Positions 44,911 through 54,181 of a stretch of 64,000 nucleotides of DNA are shown piece after piece (positions within the stretch are counted from its first letter, which is position 1; each line of letters starts with the position of its first letter). The notes under the pieces were generated by a model that worked only from the letters and a program-made list of their open reading frames with translations, did no database searches and was not told the origin of the DNA. The stretch lies in the NCBI RefSeq assembly GCF_000243275.1, contig NZ_CM001437.1:3914616-3978615 (forward strand), written 5' to 3'. Origin of the DNA: Myroides odoratus DSM 2801 (GTDB lineage Bacteria; Bacteroidota; Bacteroidia; Flavobacteriales; Flavobacteriaceae). The position numbers were made by a program, and so were the translations under genes.

Positions 44911-45783
44911 ATGAAAACAATTATAAAATATGTATTACTGTGCTTACTAACAGTAAACACAGTAACGGCTCAAGAAAGTAGTCAATCTATTAACCTTTCA
45001 ACTGCTGAGGTAACTCCTTATAAGGTAGAACTAACCAAAAACAAAACCACTCATATCTTGTTTCCAAGTAGCATTGAATATGTGGACTTAGGAAGTAGTG
45101 ATATTATAGCCCGTAAAGTAGAGACGACTTCAAATGTTCTTCGTTTAAAAACGATAAAAGAAGATATCACACCTACAAACTTTACAGTTATTACAAACGA
45201 TGGTAAATATTACAATTTCAATACTACTTACAAAGAGCAGCCAATACAATTGAGCTATGATTTAACCAAGTTTGAGAATCAAAACAGTAAAAAGCAAAGT
45301 GAAGTGCTTTTTAAAGACTTAGGAAACACTAGTCCAAGTTTAGCTGATCTTTTAATGAAAGCTATTATCAAAAAAAACAAGAAAGAGCTAAACATTAAAA
45401 GCAAAAATTATGGAGTAGAAGCAAGGTTAAAGAGTATTTATATCCAAGATGGTAAGCTCTACTTTCACTTGTCTATAAACAACAAGAGTAATTTACCATA
45501 TGAAGTTGACTATGTAAGCTTTAAAATCAAGGATAGAAGAACCACTAAACGAACCACAGTTCAAGAAGTGAGCTTAAAGCCAATTAGAAGCTTAAGCGAT
45601 GCTCAAATAATCAATAGTCAAAGTAAACAAGATAATGTCTTTATGTTAGATCAATTTACTCTGTCTGATAAACAGGTGCTATTGATTGAAATTAATGAGA
45701 AAAATGGAGTGAGAAATCAGATTTTGAAAGTGAAGAATTCGAATCTTTTAAGATCAAAAGGAGTAGATTATTTGAAGATTTAA
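44911..45783 (+). CDS. traN: conjugative transposon protein TraN (VirB9-like)
   Basis: 290 residues with a signal peptide (IIKYVLLCLLTVNTVTAQ). The body has the DUF4138/TraN pattern (TTHILFPSSIEYVDLGSSDIIARKV, LRLKTIKEDITPTNFTVITNDGKYYNF, KLYFHLSINNKSNLPYEVDYVSFKI). It corresponds to VirB9, forming the outer-membrane core with TraM. It is the last tra gene; traO, traP and traQ of the CTnDOT order do not follow. A terminator comes directly after. Confidence 0.92.
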   Translation: MKTIIKYVLLCLLTVNTVTAQESSQSINLSTAEVTPYKVELTKNKTTHILFPSSIEYVDLGSSDIIARKVETTSNVLRLKTIKEDITPTNFTVITNDGKYYNFNTTYKEQPIQLSYDLTKFENQNSKKQSEVLFKDLGNTSPSLADLLMKAIIKKNKKELNIKSKNYGVEARLKSIYIQDGKLYFHLSINNKSNLPYEVDYVSFKIKDRRTTKRTTVQEVSLKPIRSLSDAQIINSQSKQDNVFMLDQFTLSDKQVLLIEINEKNGVRNQILKVKNSNLLRSKGVDYLKI

Positions 45784-45789
45784 CAAATC

Positions 45790-45817
45790 AAAAAGTCCTT
45801 TTTTAAGGGCTTTTTTT
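45790..45817 (+). terminator. terminator of the tra operon
   Basis: AAAAAGTCC (45790-45798) pairs with GGGCTTTTT (45807-45815, one G-T pair) around eight bases, followed by TTTAG. It lies seven bases after the traN stop. Confidence 0.85.
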
Positions 45818-45937
45818 AGTATATACAGTTTAAGAAGTATATTTTGCCTTATATTATACTTTAGATATAAAAGTTTACTATTTTAGTGCCACTTTAAGGA
45901 TTGTATATCCTCAATTAAATAAAAGTTATTTCAAAAA

Positions 45938-47497
45938 ATGTCAGAAGAACAAAAGAAAATATTAGAACAACAGCTTTGGAATATTGCCAATACGTTGAGA
46001 GGAAAGATGAATGCAGATGAATTCCGAGATTATATTCTTGGATTTATTTTCTACAAGTATTTAGCAGAAAAAATGGAAATCTATGCGAACTCCATTTTGC
46101 AAGAAGATAATATTGAGTTTAGCAGTATTGATGAAAATTCAGCTGTAGGAAAAGAATATATTGATGCAATTAGAGAGGAAGCTTTGGAAACCTTAGGCTA
46201 CTTTTTAAAGCCTTCTGAGCTTTTTAGTGAGATAGCAAAAAGAGGAAGTGGAGGTACTAACACTTTTATCTTAGAAGACTTACAGAAAATTTTAACGAAT
46301 ATTCAGTTAAGTACTATGGGAACTCAAAGTGAAGAAGACTTTGATAACCTATTTGAAGATATGGATCTTAATAGTACTAAACTTGGTAAAACGGCTGAAG
46401 CACGTAATGAAATTATCGTAAAGGTTTTAGTTCATTTAGATGAAATTGATTTTAAATTAGAACATACTGAATTGGATGTTTTAGGAGATGCTTATGAGTA
46501 TTTAATTGGTCAATTTGCAAGTGGTGCTGGTAAAAAAGCTGGAGAGTTTTATACTCCTCAAGAAGTTTCTAAGATTCTGGCAAAGATCGTTACTACAGGA
46601 AAGAATAGATTAAAATCTGTATATGATCCTACTTGTGGTTCAGGTTCTTTATTGTTACGTGTTGCGCGTGAAGTGAAAGATGTCAATAATTTTTATGGAC
46701 AAGAGATGAACCGAACAACGTATAACCTTGCAAGGATGAATATGATTTTGCATGGTGTACATTATTTAAAATTTGATATTAAACAAGAAGATACGTTAGA
46801 GCATCCTCAACATTTGAATGATATGCCATTTGAGGCTATTGTTGCAAATCCACCTTTCTCAGCTAATTGGAGTGCTAATCCACTATTTTTAAGTGACGAT
46901 CGCTTTAGTCAATATGGTAAACTTGCACCTGCAAGCAAAGCTGATTTCGCTTTTGTTCAGCACATGATTTATCACCTTGCTGAGAATGGTACGATGGCGA
47001 TTGTTTTACCTCATGGTGTGTTATTTAGAGGAGCAGCAGAATTACATATTCGTAAGTATCTTATTGAGCAAAAAAACTACTTAGAGGCAGTAATTGGACT
47101 TCCTGCTAATATCTTTTATGGCACAAGTATTCCAACTTGTATTTTAGTGTTTAAGAAATGTAAAGAGGATCCTAATCATATTTTATTTATCGATGCAAGC
47201 AAAGACTTTGAAAAGGTAAAGAACCAAAACATGTTGCGTGAGGAACATATTGAGAAAATTGTAGATACTTATCGCAACAGAACCGTAATCGAAAAATATA
47301 GCCATTTAGCTACTTTAGAAGAAGTTGCAGAAAATGATTATAATCTAAATATCCCCAGGTATGTTGATACTTTTGAAGAAGAAGAAGAGATCGATATACA
47401 TGCTGTAATGAAGGAAATAAAGTCTTTGGAAGCTAAGCGTGCTGAATTAGACAAGGAAATTGATGTTTATTTCAAAGAACTAGGACTAGTTTTTTAA
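45938..47497 (+). CDS. hsdM: type I restriction-modification methyltransferase subunit
   Basis: 519 residues. The N-terminal helical domain (LEQQLWNIANTLRGKMNADEFRDYILGFIFYKYLAEKM) is followed by the N6-adenine methyltransferase domain with motif I DPTCGSGSLLLRV (about 230-242) and catalytic motif IV ANPPFSANW (about 303-311). The fragment GEFYTPQEVSKILAKIV is also characteristic. It forms the modification enzyme with HsdS (next gene) and with HsdR cleaves unmodified DNA. The system is carried as ICE cargo immediately after the tra operon. Confidence 0.95.
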   Translation: MSEEQKKILEQQLWNIANTLRGKMNADEFRDYILGFIFYKYLAEKMEIYANSILQEDNIEFSSIDENSAVGKEYIDAIREEALETLGYFLKPSELFSEIAKRGSGGTNTFILEDLQKILTNIQLSTMGTQSEEDFDNLFEDMDLNSTKLGKTAEARNEIIVKVLVHLDEIDFKLEHTELDVLGDAYEYLIGQFASGAGKKAGEFYTPQEVSKILAKIVTTGKNRLKSVYDPTCGSGSLLLRVAREVKDVNNFYGQEMNRTTYNLARMNMILHGVHYLKFDIKQEDTLEHPQHLNDMPFEAIVANPPFSANWSANPLFLSDDRFSQYGKLAPASKADFAFVQHMIYHLAENGTMAIVLPHGVLFRGAAELHIRKYLIEQKNYLEAVIGLPANIFYGTSIPTCILVFKKCKEDPNHILFIDASKDFEKVKNQNMLREEHIEKIVDTYRNRTVIEKYSHLATLEEVAENDYNLNIPRYVDTFEEEEEIDIHAVMKEIKSLEAKRAELDKEIDVYFKELGLVF

Positions 47498-47535
47498 TTT
47501 TTTATATCCTTAATGTTATTACTAACGAAAATTAA

Positions 47536-48735
47536 ATGATTAAAATGACAAGTAAAAGATTAAAAGATAAGAAGGTTCCTAATTTGAGATTTCCAGAGTT
47601 TGAAGGAGAGTGGGAAACGAAGAAGTTGAGGGAATTTGGTGAAATAAATCCAAAATACAAAAAGTTTCCTAGTTTGTTTGTCTACATTGATTTAGAGAGT
47701 GTATCCAATGGACGTCTTTTGAAAGAGGAATTTATAAATGAGAAAGAAGCTCCAAGTAGAGCTCAAAGAATACTTGAAAAAGGTGATATCTTATTTCAAA
47801 TGGTCAGACCATATCAAAAGAATAATTTATTTTTTAACAAAGAAGGAAGATATGTTGCTTCAACTGGCTATGCTCAAATAAGAACAAAACAAAATCCACA
47901 ATTTGTTTTCCAATATTTACATAATCAGAAGTTTGTTGACAAAGTTATAGAAAGATGCACAGGGACAAGTTACCCTGCTATTAATTCATCAGATTTAGGA
48001 AATATTCATATTCATTATCCTCATTTAAATGAACAAAGTAAAATAGCCTCATTCCTATCACTTGTTGACGAACGAATACAAACCCAAAACAAAATAATTG
48101 AGTATCAAGAAACCTTAATGTTAGGGGTGTTGACTAAAATTTTTACCCAAAAACTAAAATCAAATAGTATAAGAACCAAAGAATTTCCTTTATGGACATA
48201 TAAAAAAGGAGGTGACATTTTTTACAATTGTTCTAATAAAAAACATAATTCAGATTTACCGATTCTTGCTATTACTCAAGAATATGGTGCTGTACCTAGA
48301 GATTTAATAGATCATAATATAACAGTAACTGAAAAGAGTATTGACAGTTATAAAGTGGTTGATAAAGGTGATTTTATCATTAGTTTAAGGAGTTTTCAAG
48401 GAGGTATTGAATATTCAAATTACCATGGAATTTGTAGTCCAGCATATATAATATTAAAAAACAGTATTGATATAGTACCAGAATTCTATAAACACTATTT
48501 AAAATCAGCAGCTTATATAAAGTTATTGAATAAGAAACTAGAAGGGATTAGAGACGGGAAAATGATTAGTTACAATTATTTTTCAGAGATAAATTTACCA
48601 TATCCATGTCTGGAGGAACAGAAATATATAGCTGATATTCTTACTACAATTGATAATAAAATAAAGATAGAGAAGCAGATGTTAAACTCGTTAAGTAAGC
48701 AAAGAGATTATTTACTACAACAAATGTTTATCTAA
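47536..48735 (+). CDS. hsdS: type I restriction specificity subunit, expressed copy
   Basis: 399 residues with two target-recognition domains (about 25-165 and 215-345). Each is followed by a conserved helix (SKIASFLSLVDERIQTQNKIIEYQETL and KYIADILTTIDNKIKIEKQMLNSLSKQRDYLLQQMFI). The two domains read the two halves of the DNA target. It follows hsdM and faces a second hsdS on the other strand. A 25-base repeat at 47572-47596 (coding for VPNLRFP) and a 22-base repeat at 48081-48102 (central spacer) are shared in inverted orientation with that copy, so its recognition domains can be exchanged. Confidence 0.93.
   Translation: MIKMTSKRLKDKKVPNLRFPEFEGEWETKKLREFGEINPKYKKFPSLFVYIDLESVSNGRLLKEEFINEKEAPSRAQRILEKGDILFQMVRPYQKNNLFFNKEGRYVASTGYAQIRTKQNPQFVFQYLHNQKFVDKVIERCTGTSYPAINSSDLGNIHIHYPHLNEQSKIASFLSLVDERIQTQNKIIEYQETLMLGVLTKIFTQKLKSNSIRTKEFPLWTYKKGGDIFYNCSNKKHNSDLPILAITQEYGAVPRDLIDHNITVTEKSIDSYKVVDKGDFIISLRSFQGGIEYSNYHGICSPAYIILKNSIDIVPEFYKHYLKSAAYIKLLNKKLEGIRDGKMISYNYFSEINLPYPCLEEQKYIADILTTIDNKIKIEKQMLNSLSKQRDYLLQQMFI
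47572..47596. repeat. inverted repeat IR-N, copy in hsdS
   Basis: 25 bases beginning AAGGTTCCTAATTTGAGATT, exactly complementary to 49932-49956. Similarity continues for about 35 further bases with a few mismatches. Recombination here would exchange the whole recognition part of hsdS. Confidence 0.9.
48081..48102. repeat. inverted repeat IR-C, central spacer copy in hsdS
   Basis: 22 bases beginning AACCCAAAACAAAATAATTG, exactly complementary to 49387-49408. Recombination here would exchange only the second recognition domain. Confidence 0.88.
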
Positions 48736-48740
48736 TATAA

Positions 48741-48771
48741 AAGGCAAGAAATGATTAACGTTTCTTGCCTT
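48741..48771. terminator. bidirectional terminator between the two hsdS copies
   Basis: AAGGCAAGAAA (48741-48751) pairs with TTTCTTGCCTT (48761-48771) around nine bases. It lies near the middle of the invertible segment, so it serves whichever copy is read. Confidence 0.85.
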
Positions 48772-48777
48772 ACTATT

Positions 48778-49975
48778 TTAAACGAAAAGATTATCTAAAA
48801 GATATTTTTTCTGGTTATCTAATTTCTGTAGAAAAGTATTTTCTATATCAATTTTAGTATTTAAAGATACTAAGATATTGGATATCTTCTGTTGTTCTTG
48901 AATTGATGGAAAAGGTATTACAATAGAACTCATCGTTCCATTCATAAGTTTTGGATTACCAACATAAGAAACATATTTATGTGAAACAGAATTGATTAAT
49001 TCTGCTATACAATGATTCGCATTACCATTAGAATTTAATAATACACCACAAACATTTGTGCAATAAAATTTTCCTTCCCGATAATTTACATCACCAGCAT
49101 TAGCTCCATCAGTAGTCCAAGTAATGGCATTCTCAAATATAAAGTTATTATAGTAACCTGCTAAACCTTTGTTTTTTGTTTGTGAAGAGTAAACAGGGTA
49201 ATTATTTTCATTATCTTTATCATTGGACAACAAGCTCATTGATAAAACATTACCTCTGGTTATTGTAAAAACATCACCTATCTCTTTAAATTCCCATCTA
49301 GAGAATTCATTACCATTATTATCTTTAAATCTCAAGTTTTGAGAGAATATCTTTTTTGATATACTTGTCTTTAATGTTTCTAACTCCTCAATTATTTTGT
49401 TTTGGGTTGTTATCCTTTCATCTATTAGAGATAGAAATGATGCTATTTTTTGTTGTTCAATGATTGAAGGGAGAGACAAAGTTACAGAGGCTAATATTTC
49501 TTGACCAACATTATATCTTGTACTTCCTCCTGATTTTGATGTTATTTGATTTCTTACAAAACTAGTTTTTAATGCTTTATTTAAAAATATAGGTTCATAT
49601 TCTCCAATTTGTTTTCCTCTAATTACAAATCCACCAAACGTTGCAGTCTTGTGTTTATCTAAATATACGCTAGTTGTTCCTACTTCTTCTCGAGTTTCTG
49701 AACTTCTTTGAAACAAAATATCTCCATAATTCACAGGAAACTTATTTATAATCTCATTCGTCACATTTACGCTTCCGATAATTTTATCGTATGTTATAAA
49801 CTCATTACTTAAGATATCTAATACGTTTATAAACTTATATCCATTACCATATTGTTCTTTTGTTGCATTTATACCATTCTTAAACTCCAATAAATCCCCC
49901 AACTTCTTCGTTTTCCATTCTTCTTCAAATCCTGGAAATCTCAAATTAGGAACCTTAGAACCTAAGCTATCACTA
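48778..49975 (-). CDS. hsdS: silent second hsdS copy lacking an ATG start
   Basis: A type I specificity subunit in inverted orientation. From LRFPGFEEEWKTKKLGDLL it carries two recognition domains and two conserved helices (QQKIASFLSLIDERITTQNKIIEELETL and QQKISNILVSLNTKIDIENTFLQKLDNQKKYLLDNLFV), about 388 residues. Upstream the frame stays open (NPSDSLGSKVPNLRFP) to about 50008, but holds no ATG and no obvious promoter; the TTG of the LRFP codon is the only possible start in the shared repeat. It looks like a storage cassette, complete in its domains, expressed only after inversion places it behind hsdM. This is the usual design of phase-variable type I systems. Confidence 0.85.
49387..49408. 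repeat. inverted repeat IR-C, copy in silent hsdS
   Basis: Exact complement of 48081-48102, at the same place between the two recognition domains. Confidence 0.88.
49932..49956. repeat. inverted repeat IR-N, copy at the 5' end of silent hsdS
   Basis: Exact complement of 47572-47596. The segment between the two IR-N copies (about 2.4 kb) is the largest invertible unit. The recombinase gene starts 73 bases further on. Confidence 0.9.
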
Positions 49976-50028
49976 GGATTAAATATCCTTAATTGTTTTC
50001 CTTTGGCGTTTTAAAATATAAATACAGA

Positions 50029-50955
50029 ATGAATACACAAAAACAACTTTCAGAAGTAATTGAGCTATGGAAAATAGACAAACAGCAATATGTGAAAAAA
50101 TCAAGTTTTTCAGCTTATACTCTTTTGATTGAAAATCACTTATTACCCATTTTTGGAGAACAATATGAAATTGAAGAAGCAGATGTACAAAACTTTGTAC
50201 TTCAAAAATTAGAAGGAGGATTGAGTCATAAAACAATTAAAGATATTTTGATTGTCTTAAAGATGGTATTGAAGTTTGGAGCTAAGAATAAGTGGTTGAG
50301 TTATACGCCTTTTGATATACAGTTCCCAACAGAGCGAGAAAAGCAAAATTTAGAAGTACTCAGTCGAGCTGAACAAAAAAAGATAATGAACTACATACAA
50401 GATCATTTTACATTTAAGAATTTAGGAGTTTATATCTGTTTAAGCGCAGGGATCCGTATAGGAGAAGTCTGTGCCCTTACTTGGGAAGATATAGATACTG
50501 ATAATGGTGTTATAAGTATTAATAGAACTATTCAAAGAATTTATTTGATAGAGAATGGTGTCAGAAGAACTGAGTTAATTTTAGACACACCAAAGACAAA
50601 AAATTCCATTCGCGATATACCTATTAGTAAAGATTTATTAAGAATATTAAAGCCTTTTAAAAAAATAGTAAACCCTACTTTTTTTGTACTAACTAATGAT
50701 GCCAAGCCTACAGAGCCAAGAACGTATCGTAGCTATTATAAAAAACTGATGAATGAATTAGATATGCCTGAATTAAAATTTCATGGATTAAGACATAGCT
50801 TTGCGACTCGTTGTATTGAGAGTAATTGTGATTATAAAACAGTTAGTGTGCTTTTAGGTCATTCTAATATTAGTACAACCTTAAATTTATATGTTCATCC
50901 TAATATGGAGCAGAAAAAAAAGGCAATTGAACAAATGTTTAAGACATTAAGGTAA
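50029..50955 (+). CDS. tyrosine recombinase of the hsdS inversion system
   Basis: 308 residues from the ATG giving MNTQKQLSEVIELW; a longer frame adds 12 residues without family character. It has the phage-integrase SAM-like N-terminal domain and the catalytic residues: Arg143 (SAGIRIGEVCALTWED), Lys in TPKTKNSIRDIPI, His252-Arg255 (FHGLRHSFATR), His278 (LLGHSN) and Tyr288 (TTLNLYVHPN). It lies next to the inverted hsdS and before hsdR, the position of Bacteroidota specificity-shuffling invertases. It resembles neither the ICE integrase in size nor in the Arg region. Its role in inversion is inferred from position and the exact inverted repeats. Confidence 0.88.
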   Translation: MNTQKQLSEVIELWKIDKQQYVKKSSFSAYTLLIENHLLPIFGEQYEIEEADVQNFVLQKLEGGLSHKTIKDILIVLKMVLKFGAKNKWLSYTPFDIQFPTEREKQNLEVLSRAEQKKIMNYIQDHFTFKNLGVYICLSAGIRIGEVCALTWEDIDTDNGVISINRTIQRIYLIENGVRRTELILDTPKTKNSIRDIPISKDLLRILKPFKKIVNPTFFVLTNDAKPTEPRTYRSYYKKLMNELDMPELKFHGLRHSFATRCIESNCDYKTVSVLLGHSNISTTLNLYVHPNMEQKKKAIEQMFKTLR

Positions 50956-50967
50956 AATTATTATCAC

Positions 50968-51057
50968 TATGAATTAGGAGAAATGAGTGGGAGTATGTAT
51001 ATTTTGTTAAATTTGTTTACAAATCAAATATTCACCTTTTTTAACTCCTAATTCATA
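50968..51057. promoter_or_regulatory. possible invertible promoter before hsdR
   Basis: TATGAATTAGGAG (50968-50980) and its exact complement (51045-51057) flank 64 bases that contain TAAATTTG (51008-51015), a match to the -7 consensus, and a palindrome ATTTGTTTACAAAT (51011-51024). The present orientation points at hsdR, but no good -33 element is seen. The repeat core TCCTAATT is shared with the hsdS IR-N repeat, so the same recombinase might act here. This is inference. Confidence 0.4.
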
Positions 51058-51063
51058 ATTATT

Positions 51064-53940
51064 TTGAGTAAGCAGTCTGAGCAGTTTTTAGAAGAGCAAT
51101 TGGTAATCCAATTGCAAAAGATGGGATATAAATACGTTTCTATTGCCAATGAAGCAGAGTTGCTGGCTAATTTAAAAATACAATTAGAAAAGCATAATCG
51201 AATTGAATTTAGTGATAGCGAATTCGAGAAAGTACTAAATATACTTAACAAAGGATCTGTCTTTGAAAAAGCAAAAACTTTACGAGAGAAAAAGCAACAT
51301 ATTATTAGAGATAACGGAGATAATCTATATTTTGAATTTCTAAATGTTGAGCATTGGTGTCAGAATGAATACCAAGTAACAAATCAGATTACGCAAGAAG
51401 GAAAATATGTAAATCGCTACGATGTTACACTTTTAATTAATGGTCTTCCTTTAGTTCAAATTGAATTAAAAAGAAGAGGACTTGAATTAAAAGAAGCTTT
51501 CAATCAAATTAACCGATACCAAAAACATAGTTATGGTTCAGGAAAAGCTTTGTTTCAATATGTACAATTGTTTGTAATAAGTAACGGGATTAATACAAAG
51601 TATTACAGTAATTTTGGAACTCATACACCAGAGTTTTTACAGACTTTTCATTGGACAGACGAGCTTAATAATCCTTTAAATAATATTTTAAACGGTTTTA
51701 CAGATCGATTCTTAGAACCTTGTCATGTGAGTAAGATGATTTGTAAATACATTGTTCTTAATGAGACAGATAAACGTTTAATGGTTCTTCGTCCCTATCA
51801 GTATTATGCTGTGGAGAGTATTATTAAAAAAGTTACAGAAAATGAAGTGCTCAATGGTTATAATATTGAAAAGAATGGATATATCTGGCATACTACAGGT
51901 AGTGGAAAAACATTGACAAGTTTTAAAGCGAGTCAAATTCTCTCTAATATACCAGCTATTAGAAAAGTTGTGTTTGTTGTAGACCGAAAGGATTTAGATT
52001 ATCAAACCAATCAAGAATATGATAAGTTTAGTAAGGGATCAGTTAGCTCGGCTACCAATACAGACGATTTAATTAAGAAGTTTATTGATCCTAATGTTAG
52101 TATTATTGTAACTACTATTCAGAAATTAAACAATGCTATATCTGGTAGAAATGTATCAAAGATGAAATCCATAAAGGACATGCGTATGGTTTTTATTTTT
52201 GATGAATGTCATCGCTCTCAATTTGGTGATACCCATAAAAATATAGTACAATATTTTACTAATATTCAATTATTTGGTTTTACAGGAACCCCAATATTAG
52301 CTGAGAATGCTAATGGAGAGAAAACAACAGCAAGTCTTTTTGGAAACTGTTTGCATAAGTATGTTATTACTGATGCAATACGCGATGAGAATGTCTTGAA
52401 GTTTTCGGTTGAGTACATTCAAACATTTAAGAAGAAGGATCATATCATTGATTTACAAATAGAGCAAATTAATGAAGCTGAAGTTTATGAAGCTCCTGAG
52501 CGTAAAGAAGCTATTGTAGATTATATTGTGCAATATCACAATCAAAAAACACAAAATAAAAAGTTCTGTGCGATGATGTGTGTACAGGATATTGACGCAG
52601 TTATCCAATATTATGAGATTTTTAAAAGAAAGAAACAGGATGGAGAACACGATTTAAAGATTGCTACTATATTTAGTTTTGCTCAAAATGAAGATGAGAT
52701 GGAAGAGCAAGTTGTAAATCAGCTAAATATGGCTGCTGAATCACCTCTTGAATATCAGAGCAATTATGTTCCTCATCGAAGAGAATTGCTTGAGTTATAT
52801 GTCGACGATTTTAATAATCAGTTTGAAGAAAAACATAATATAAAGGATACAGAAGGTTTCTATAACTATTACAATGCTGTGGCAAAGAAATCAAAACAAA
52901 ATGAAACAGATATTCTTTTGGTTGCTAATATGTTTTTAACGGGATTTGATAGCAAATATTTAAATACACTATATGTAGACAAGAATTTACAATACCATGG
53001 GCTTATTCAAGCCTTTAGTCGTACAAATAGAATTTTAGATAAGAATAAGACACAAGGGAATATAGTATGCTTCCGCAATTTGAAGGAGAAGACTGATCAA
53101 GCAATTGCTTTGTTTAGTAATAAAGAAGCTATTGATGAGATTATTGTAGAACCTTATGAAAAGTACGTTGAGAAATTTAATGAAGCTACAGAAAAACTTT
53201 TAGAACTTGTACCAGGAGTTGATGCTGTAGACGGACTATATTCTGAGGATGAAAAGTTGAAATTTATCTTAGCATTTCGTGCTCTTATAAGACTTCATAA
53301 GAAGATGACTCATTTTACTGAGTTTAATTGGGAAGATTTAGATTTAGAAGAACAAATATTTGCTGATTACACTAGTAAGTATTTAGATTTAAAAGACAAG
53401 TTAAGCTCTGATACTTCTGCACCAGAAAAAACTTCAATTCTAAATGATATTGATTTTGAATTAGAACTTATTAGAAGAGATACAATTAATGTGAATTATA
53501 TTCTCCAGTTATTAATTACATTCAAATCAAAACAAACAGATAAGGATAAAGAAACTATTGAAAAAGAAATATCTAATTTATTGAATACAGAAGTATCTCT
53601 TCGAAGTAAACGCGAACTAATAGAGAAGTTTATTCAAGAAAATTTACCTCTAATAGAAGATACCGATAATATCACAGAAGAGTTTGATAAATTCTGGGTT
53701 AAAGAACAAGAATCAGCACTGGTTAAATTAGTTCAGACAGAAAACTTATATAGAGATCAAACAGAGAAATTAATAGAGAATTATTTGTTTTCTGAGAGAG
53801 AACCTTTACGAGATGATTTACTGAGCTTAAGAAAAGATGGAAAACCAAGTGTTCTAAAATTTAAAGAAACAGGTGATCGTATTTTAGGAAAGATTATGGG
53901 ATTTGTGGACACTTTTGTAAATGGAATATCGGGACATTAA
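51064..53940 (+). CDS. hsdR: type I restriction endonuclease subunit
   Basis: 958 residues beginning with TTG (SKQSEQFLEEQLVIQLQKMGYKYVSI), the usual N-terminal sequence of the family; no ATG lies upstream in frame. The nuclease domain has YDVTLLINGLPLVQIELKRRG (PD-(D/E)xK core, about 118-142). The helicase part has Walker A IWHTTGSGKTLTSFKAS (about 272-288) and the DEAD-box variant FDECHRSQFGD (about 378). It translocates DNA and cleaves it when HsdM/HsdS find unmodified sites. It is separated from hsdM/hsdS by the recombinase gene and may have its own, possibly switchable, promoter. Confidence 0.93.
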   Translation: MSKQSEQFLEEQLVIQLQKMGYKYVSIANEAELLANLKIQLEKHNRIEFSDSEFEKVLNILNKGSVFEKAKTLREKKQHIIRDNGDNLYFEFLNVEHWCQNEYQVTNQITQEGKYVNRYDVTLLINGLPLVQIELKRRGLELKEAFNQINRYQKHSYGSGKALFQYVQLFVISNGINTKYYSNFGTHTPEFLQTFHWTDELNNPLNNILNGFTDRFLEPCHVSKMICKYIVLNETDKRLMVLRPYQYYAVESIIKKVTENEVLNGYNIEKNGYIWHTTGSGKTLTSFKASQILSNIPAIRKVVFVVDRKDLDYQTNQEYDKFSKGSVSSATNTDDLIKKFIDPNVSIIVTTIQKLNNAISGRNVSKMKSIKDMRMVFIFDECHRSQFGDTHKNIVQYFTNIQLFGFTGTPILAENANGEKTTASLFGNCLHKYVITDAIRDENVLKFSVEYIQTFKKKDHIIDLQIEQINEAEVYEAPERKEAIVDYIVQYHNQKTQNKKFCAMMCVQDIDAVIQYYEIFKRKKQDGEHDLKIATIFSFAQNEDEMEEQVVNQLNMAAESPLEYQSNYVPHRRELLELYVDDFNNQFEEKHNIKDTEGFYNYYNAVAKKSKQNETDILLVANMFLTGFDSKYLNTLYVDKNLQYHGLIQAFSRTNRILDKNKTQGNIVCFRNLKEKTDQAIALFSNKEAIDEIIVEPYEKYVEKFNEATEKLLELVPGVDAVDGLYSEDEKLKFILAFRALIRLHKKMTHFTEFNWEDLDLEEQIFADYTSKYLDLKDKLSSDTSAPEKTSILNDIDFELELIRRDTINVNYILQLLITFKSKQTDKDKETIEKEISNLLNTEVSLRSKRELIEKFIQENLPLIEDTDNITEEFDKFWVKEQESALVKLVQTENLYRDQTEKLIENYLFSEREPLRDDLLSLRKDGKPSVLKFKETGDRILGKIMGFVDTFVNGISGH

Positions 53941-54133
53941 AAAAATAGAGATTTCTTGTTTGATCGATAGTAAAGAAGTGTTTATGCTAATAACTAATTA
54001 AGTTTTTTATTAGAACATGTTTACTTGGAGGTTTGATTTTTCTTATCTAAATAAGTTATTATTTCAGATGTTTTTGTTTGAGATAAGGTGTTACTATTCA
54101 ATAAACAAAATATTTAATCATATGAAAAGAAAT

Positions 54134-54166
54134 TTTGTCACAAATATTGATTAAATTTGTGACAAA
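54134..54166. promoter_or_regulatory. operator-like inverted repeat over the AbiE promoter
   Basis: TTTGTCACAAAT (54134-54145) and ATTTGTGACAAA (54155-54166) are perfect inverted copies nine bases apart. TAAATTTG at 54152-54159 fits the -7 consensus and overlaps the second copy, 22 bases before the ATG. AbiEi antitoxins are known to bind inverted repeats at their own promoter, so this is a good candidate site. Confidence 0.7.
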
Positions 54167-54181
54167 TATACATGTTTTTTT

